Assembly: GCF_902859825.1 (NCBI RefSeq)
Contig: NZ_CADIKB010000013.1
Span: 91,671 to 155,670, forward strand
Reading direction: 5' to 3'
DNA: 64,000 nucleotides
From: Paraburkholderia phenoliruptrix
GTDB taxonomy: Bacteria; Pseudomonadota; Gammaproteobacteria; Burkholderiales; Burkholderiaceae
Made by a program: the position numbers and the translations under genes
Notes under the pieces: model-generated
The model's input: only the letters and a program-made list of their open reading frames with translations
Database searches by the model: none
Told to the model about the DNA's origin: nothing
Shown: positions 61,728 through 64,000 of the stretch, piece after piece
Position numbering within the stretch: position 1 is the stretch's first letter
Layout: every line of letters starts with the position of its first letter

Positions 61728-62531
61728 ATGAAAAAAACTCTGGCATCCGTCGAGGCGGTCGTCGATCAGATTGCTTCCGATACATTTAATCCCAGCGTAT
61801 TCAAAGAGACGGGCGTATTCGTGATGCGCAATGCGATCGCGCCGGCCGTGGTGCAGGAATGGCAAGCCGAATGGCAGGCTTTCTATGATGCCCAGCTCGC
61901 CGAAAGCCGCGCCGTGAACAAGGCCAATCCTGTTTCGCTCACGGAGCAGTTGCCGCCGAAGCTAGCCGTCATGTACAAGGAACCGGCTTTCGCCCAGGTC
62001 TGCAAGCAGATCTTCGGCGAGCACGTGGCGCTGTACAACCACCGCTTCGTGATAAAAGATAAGTTCAGTCCGAACAAGGTGTTCCTGCATCAGGACAGCT
62101 GCTATCACCTCGGCAACCTGAACAAGTGCAGCCTGTTCGTGCCGCTTAGCGAGGTGAACGCGGACAACGGCGGCATGACCTTTTACGCGGGTTCGCACAA
62201 GCTCGGTGTGCTCGGCGACGCCGGCGAAATCAATCCTGACAGTTTCGATTTCGAGTGGCCGAAGATCACGCCCGAGTTGAGTCCCGGCGACTTCGTGATC
62301 ATGAACAGCGCGCTGTGGCACGAGTCCGGCCCGAACGTATCGGGCATTAACCGCATTATGGCCGACACGATCGTGCAGCCGGCGGACGATCCTACTGGCA
62401 AGGATCTGCTTTGCGGCGAATGGCAGACAGAGATCTTCTATTCGACGGCGAACTACATCCGCTTTTTTGCGAATTCGCGCGTATTGAAGCTCATCAAGTA
62501 CGAGAAAGAGCGCGCTGCCGCGGCAGCCTGA
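61728..62531 (+). CDS. PhyH-family 2-oxoglutarate dioxygenase
   Basis: This is a 267-residue phytanoyl-CoA-dioxygenase-like protein. The Fe(II) ligands are His121-x-Asp123 (FLHQDSCYH) and His198 (LWHESGPN), and Arg209 in INRIMADTIV should bind 2-oxoglutarate. It is the last gene of the cluster, 9 bases after the methyltransferase. It likely hydroxylates the acyl or sugar part of the glycan. Confidence 0.88.
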   Translation: MKKTLASVEAVVDQIASDTFNPSVFKETGVFVMRNAIAPAVVQEWQAEWQAFYDAQLAESRAVNKANPVSLTEQLPPKLAVMYKEPAFAQVCKQIFGEHVALYNHRFVIKDKFSPNKVFLHQDSCYHLGNLNKCSLFVPLSEVNADNGGMTFYAGSHKLGVLGDAGEINPDSFDFEWPKITPELSPGDFVIMNSALWHESGPNVSGINRIMADTIVQPADDPTGKDLLCGEWQTEIFYSTANYIRFFANSRVLKLIKYEKERAAAAA

Positions 62532-62704
62532 CGGAGGCTCGCGAGTTCGTCTCCAGAAGCGCCGCCCGGCCTGGCCAAGGGTCATCCGCCGGGCAAGACG
62601 CACGACGAAGCACGGCGCCAGTGCAGCGCGGGTACGCGGGCGACGCGCCGGGACGGTGCGGCGCACGGCCGCTGTCGCCACTCGGCGCGCCCATCGAGCG
62701 GCGG

Positions 62705-63715
62705 TCAGCGACTCAACGTGATCGCCAGATAAGTCGCGTAAAGCGCGCCGCACACCAGCAGCGCCCACACCGGCGCGCCCTGCTCGCGCGCATTGAGCCG
62801 CAGCCAGGCCGCCGCGGCCAGTGTGATCACGATACCGGTCACGACTTCGATGCGCGGCGTCCATGGCGTGAGCAGAATGCCGATAGCGGGCAACAATGTG
62901 CCCTGAAACACCATTGCACCGGTGATGTTGCCGAACGCGAGCGTGTCCTTGCCGCGGCGAATCCACAGGATGCTGTTGACCTTCTCCGGCAATTCGGTCG
63001 CGATGGGAATAATCAGCAAGGACAGCAGCAGCGGCGACACGCCGAGCACCTCCGACACGCCCCGCACGCCGTGGATAAAGCCTTCCGCGCCCCACACCAG
63101 CAAGGCCACCGCGAGCAGCAGCTGGATCGCGATGGTCGCGAGGTTGGTCGGCACGCCGAGGCGCGCGAGCATCATCTTGCCGGGCGCCTCGGTGCCGTGA
63201 CCGGCATCGACGAGATCGTTCGACGCGCGAAACGTCGCCACCACATAGGCGACATACACGCCGACGAGCGCCACGCTGAACACCGCGCGCACGATTCGCT
63301 GGTCGTGCGGCACATACATGGCGGCGGCGGCCAGCAGGAAGGCGAACAGGAAATAGTTGAGATCGCGCGTGAAGCCGGAGCGTTCCGGTCTGACGCGCCC
63401 GGCGAGACCGCGCGAGCGCAGCACCGCGAGCGTCATCAGAAAGGTGGACAGCGTGGAAAGCATCAACGGCGCACCGAGGATGGCACCGACACCGATTTCC
63501 TCATTGGCGGCATGGTCGGCGGTCCCGCCGACAATCGCGATCAGCGGCACCAGCGTCTCCGGCAACGCCGTGCCGACCGCCGCAAAGAGCGAACCGGTGA
63601 CGCCTTCGGAGATCTTGAGCCGCTCGCCGAGATGTTCGAGCGCGTTGGTGAAAAGCTCGGCCGCCACGAGAATGACGACGAGCATGGCGGCCAGTTCGAG
63701 GAGAAGACCGGTCAT
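62705..63715 (-). CDS. Ca2+/Na+ exchanger-family membrane protein
   Basis: This is a 336-residue membrane protein with about 10 helices in two inverted halves. The paired alpha repeats are visible: GSLFAAVGTALPETLVPL and LLLSLLIIPIATELPEKVNSILW, each with the acidic residue after the Pro-rich turn, and GNITGAMVFQGTL. The ATG at 63715 gives the family N-terminus; the frame extends to 63886. It is convergent with the glycosylation cluster. The exchanged ions cannot be told from sequence. Confidence 0.85.
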   Translation of the reverse strand: MTGLLLELAAMLVVILVAAELFTNALEHLGERLKISEGVTGSLFAAVGTALPETLVPLIAIVGGTADHAANEEIGVGAILGAPLMLSTLSTFLMTLAVLRSRGLAGRVRPERSGFTRDLNYFLFAFLLAAAAMYVPHDQRIVRAVFSVALVGVYVAYVVATFRASNDLVDAGHGTEAPGKMMLARLGVPTNLATIAIQLLLAVALLVWGAEGFIHGVRGVSEVLGVSPLLLSLLIIPIATELPEKVNSILWIRRGKDTLAFGNITGAMVFQGTLLPAIGILLTPWTPRIEVVTGIVITLAAAAWLRLNAREQGAPVWALLVCGALYATYLAITLSR

Positions 63716-64000
63716 GCGCGGCTCCGTGCATCGACGGTAGATGCGCGGCGCGGAAGAGCGCGCGAGAGGCTGGGGAAGGGAAAGCGGGTTTTGACAGCTT
63801 GAGGTTTCACAGCGGCTCCCAGGTCGGACGTAAGACGAACCATGACGCACCGCCACCCGTCCGACCAGAACGAAGCTGTGCGCCAATGGTGTTACGTCCC
63901 GGTCTATTTGAGGATCGGCATCCCGCGCTATTCGAGATGAAACGAAACGGGTTGTCTCGCGCTGCGATAGAAGTGCACATGATGAAGCAAGGCGCGGGAC
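63716..64000. other. Right edge, upstream of the exchanger gene
   Basis: There is no supported gene in the last 285 bases. It should hold the promoter of the exchanger gene. A 33-codon open frame from about 63842 on the plus strand has no ribosome site or recognisable sequence. Confidence 0.4.

Noticed and set aside
1..64000. tRNA, rRNA, CRISPR arrays, insertion sequences or prophage genes
   Set aside because: None was recognised; no transposase, integrase or regular repeat-spacer array was seen on reading the sequence.

Overview
The window is GC-rich DNA with the gene content and codon use of a Burkholderiaceae chromosome, most likely Paraburkholderia or Burkholderia. That placement is inferred from the flhDC-controlled flagellar regulon, the short H-NS-type protein, the DUF2844/DUF3443 pair and the fliC-linked glycosylation genes. 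No species is claimed. No IS element, CRISPR array, rRNA or tRNA was seen. Nearly the whole window is devoted to the flagellum and chemotaxis.

Layout: (1) 1-776 is the 3' part of fliR, followed by a bidirectional terminator. (2) 903-13447, minus strand, holds flgBCDEFGHIJ, a PilZ/YcgR-like brake gene and flgKL. (3) 13666-16297, plus strand, is flgA-flgM-flgN, ending in a strong terminator. (4) 16581-17170 is a hicAB toxin-antitoxin pair. (5) 17202-24568, minus strand, is flhB-flhA, then flhF-flhG-fliA. (6) 24786-26681 is a DUF2844-DUF3443 pair. (7) 26966-38401, minus strand, is the motA-motB-cheY-like-cheA-cheW-mcp-cheR-cheD-cheB-cheY-cheZ operon. (8) 38674-39604 is flhDC, behind a 0.7 kb leader with two perfect inverted repeats. 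(9) 40315-49100 holds mixed genes: a GT4 glycosyltransferase, an H-NS-like protein, aqpZ, a small secreted protein, a HAD phosphatase, a BadF-type kinase, tag, an unknown gene, rpsU and an aldo/keto reductase. (10) 49366-52491 is fliC-fliD-fliT. (11) 52767-62531 is a tightly packed flagellin-glycosylation cluster. (12) 62705-63715 is a Ca2+/Na+ exchanger-like gene.

How it works together: FlhDC would switch on the class II operons. I find a shared element (TTTATCC[G/A]CCGATCG or a relative, then 20 bases from CCGAT to a -10-like hexamer) upstream of flhB, flhF and flgB, and a weaker copy for flgA. FliA would then drive class III genes. Good TAAAGTTT-N11-GCCGATAA-like promoters lie upstream of flgM, flgK, the ycgR-like gene, motA and fliC.

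The most interesting system is the cluster downstream of fliCDT: TPR/GT41 O-glycosyltransferase, sugar aminotransferase, KASIII, ACP, second KASIII, SDR reductase, NeuD/PglD-like acyltransferase, Rieske oxygenase, methyltransferase and PhyH dioxygenase. It reads as a self-contained route that builds an acyl group on its own ACP, attaches it to an amino-dideoxy sugar, decorates it and puts it on flagellin. Other notable points are an FlhG whose P-loop has lost both lysines but keeps the FlhF-activating DQAxxLR helix, a DUF3443 lipoprotein with the signature motifs of a two-lobed pepsin-like aspartic protease, and a CheD with a three-fold repeated tail.
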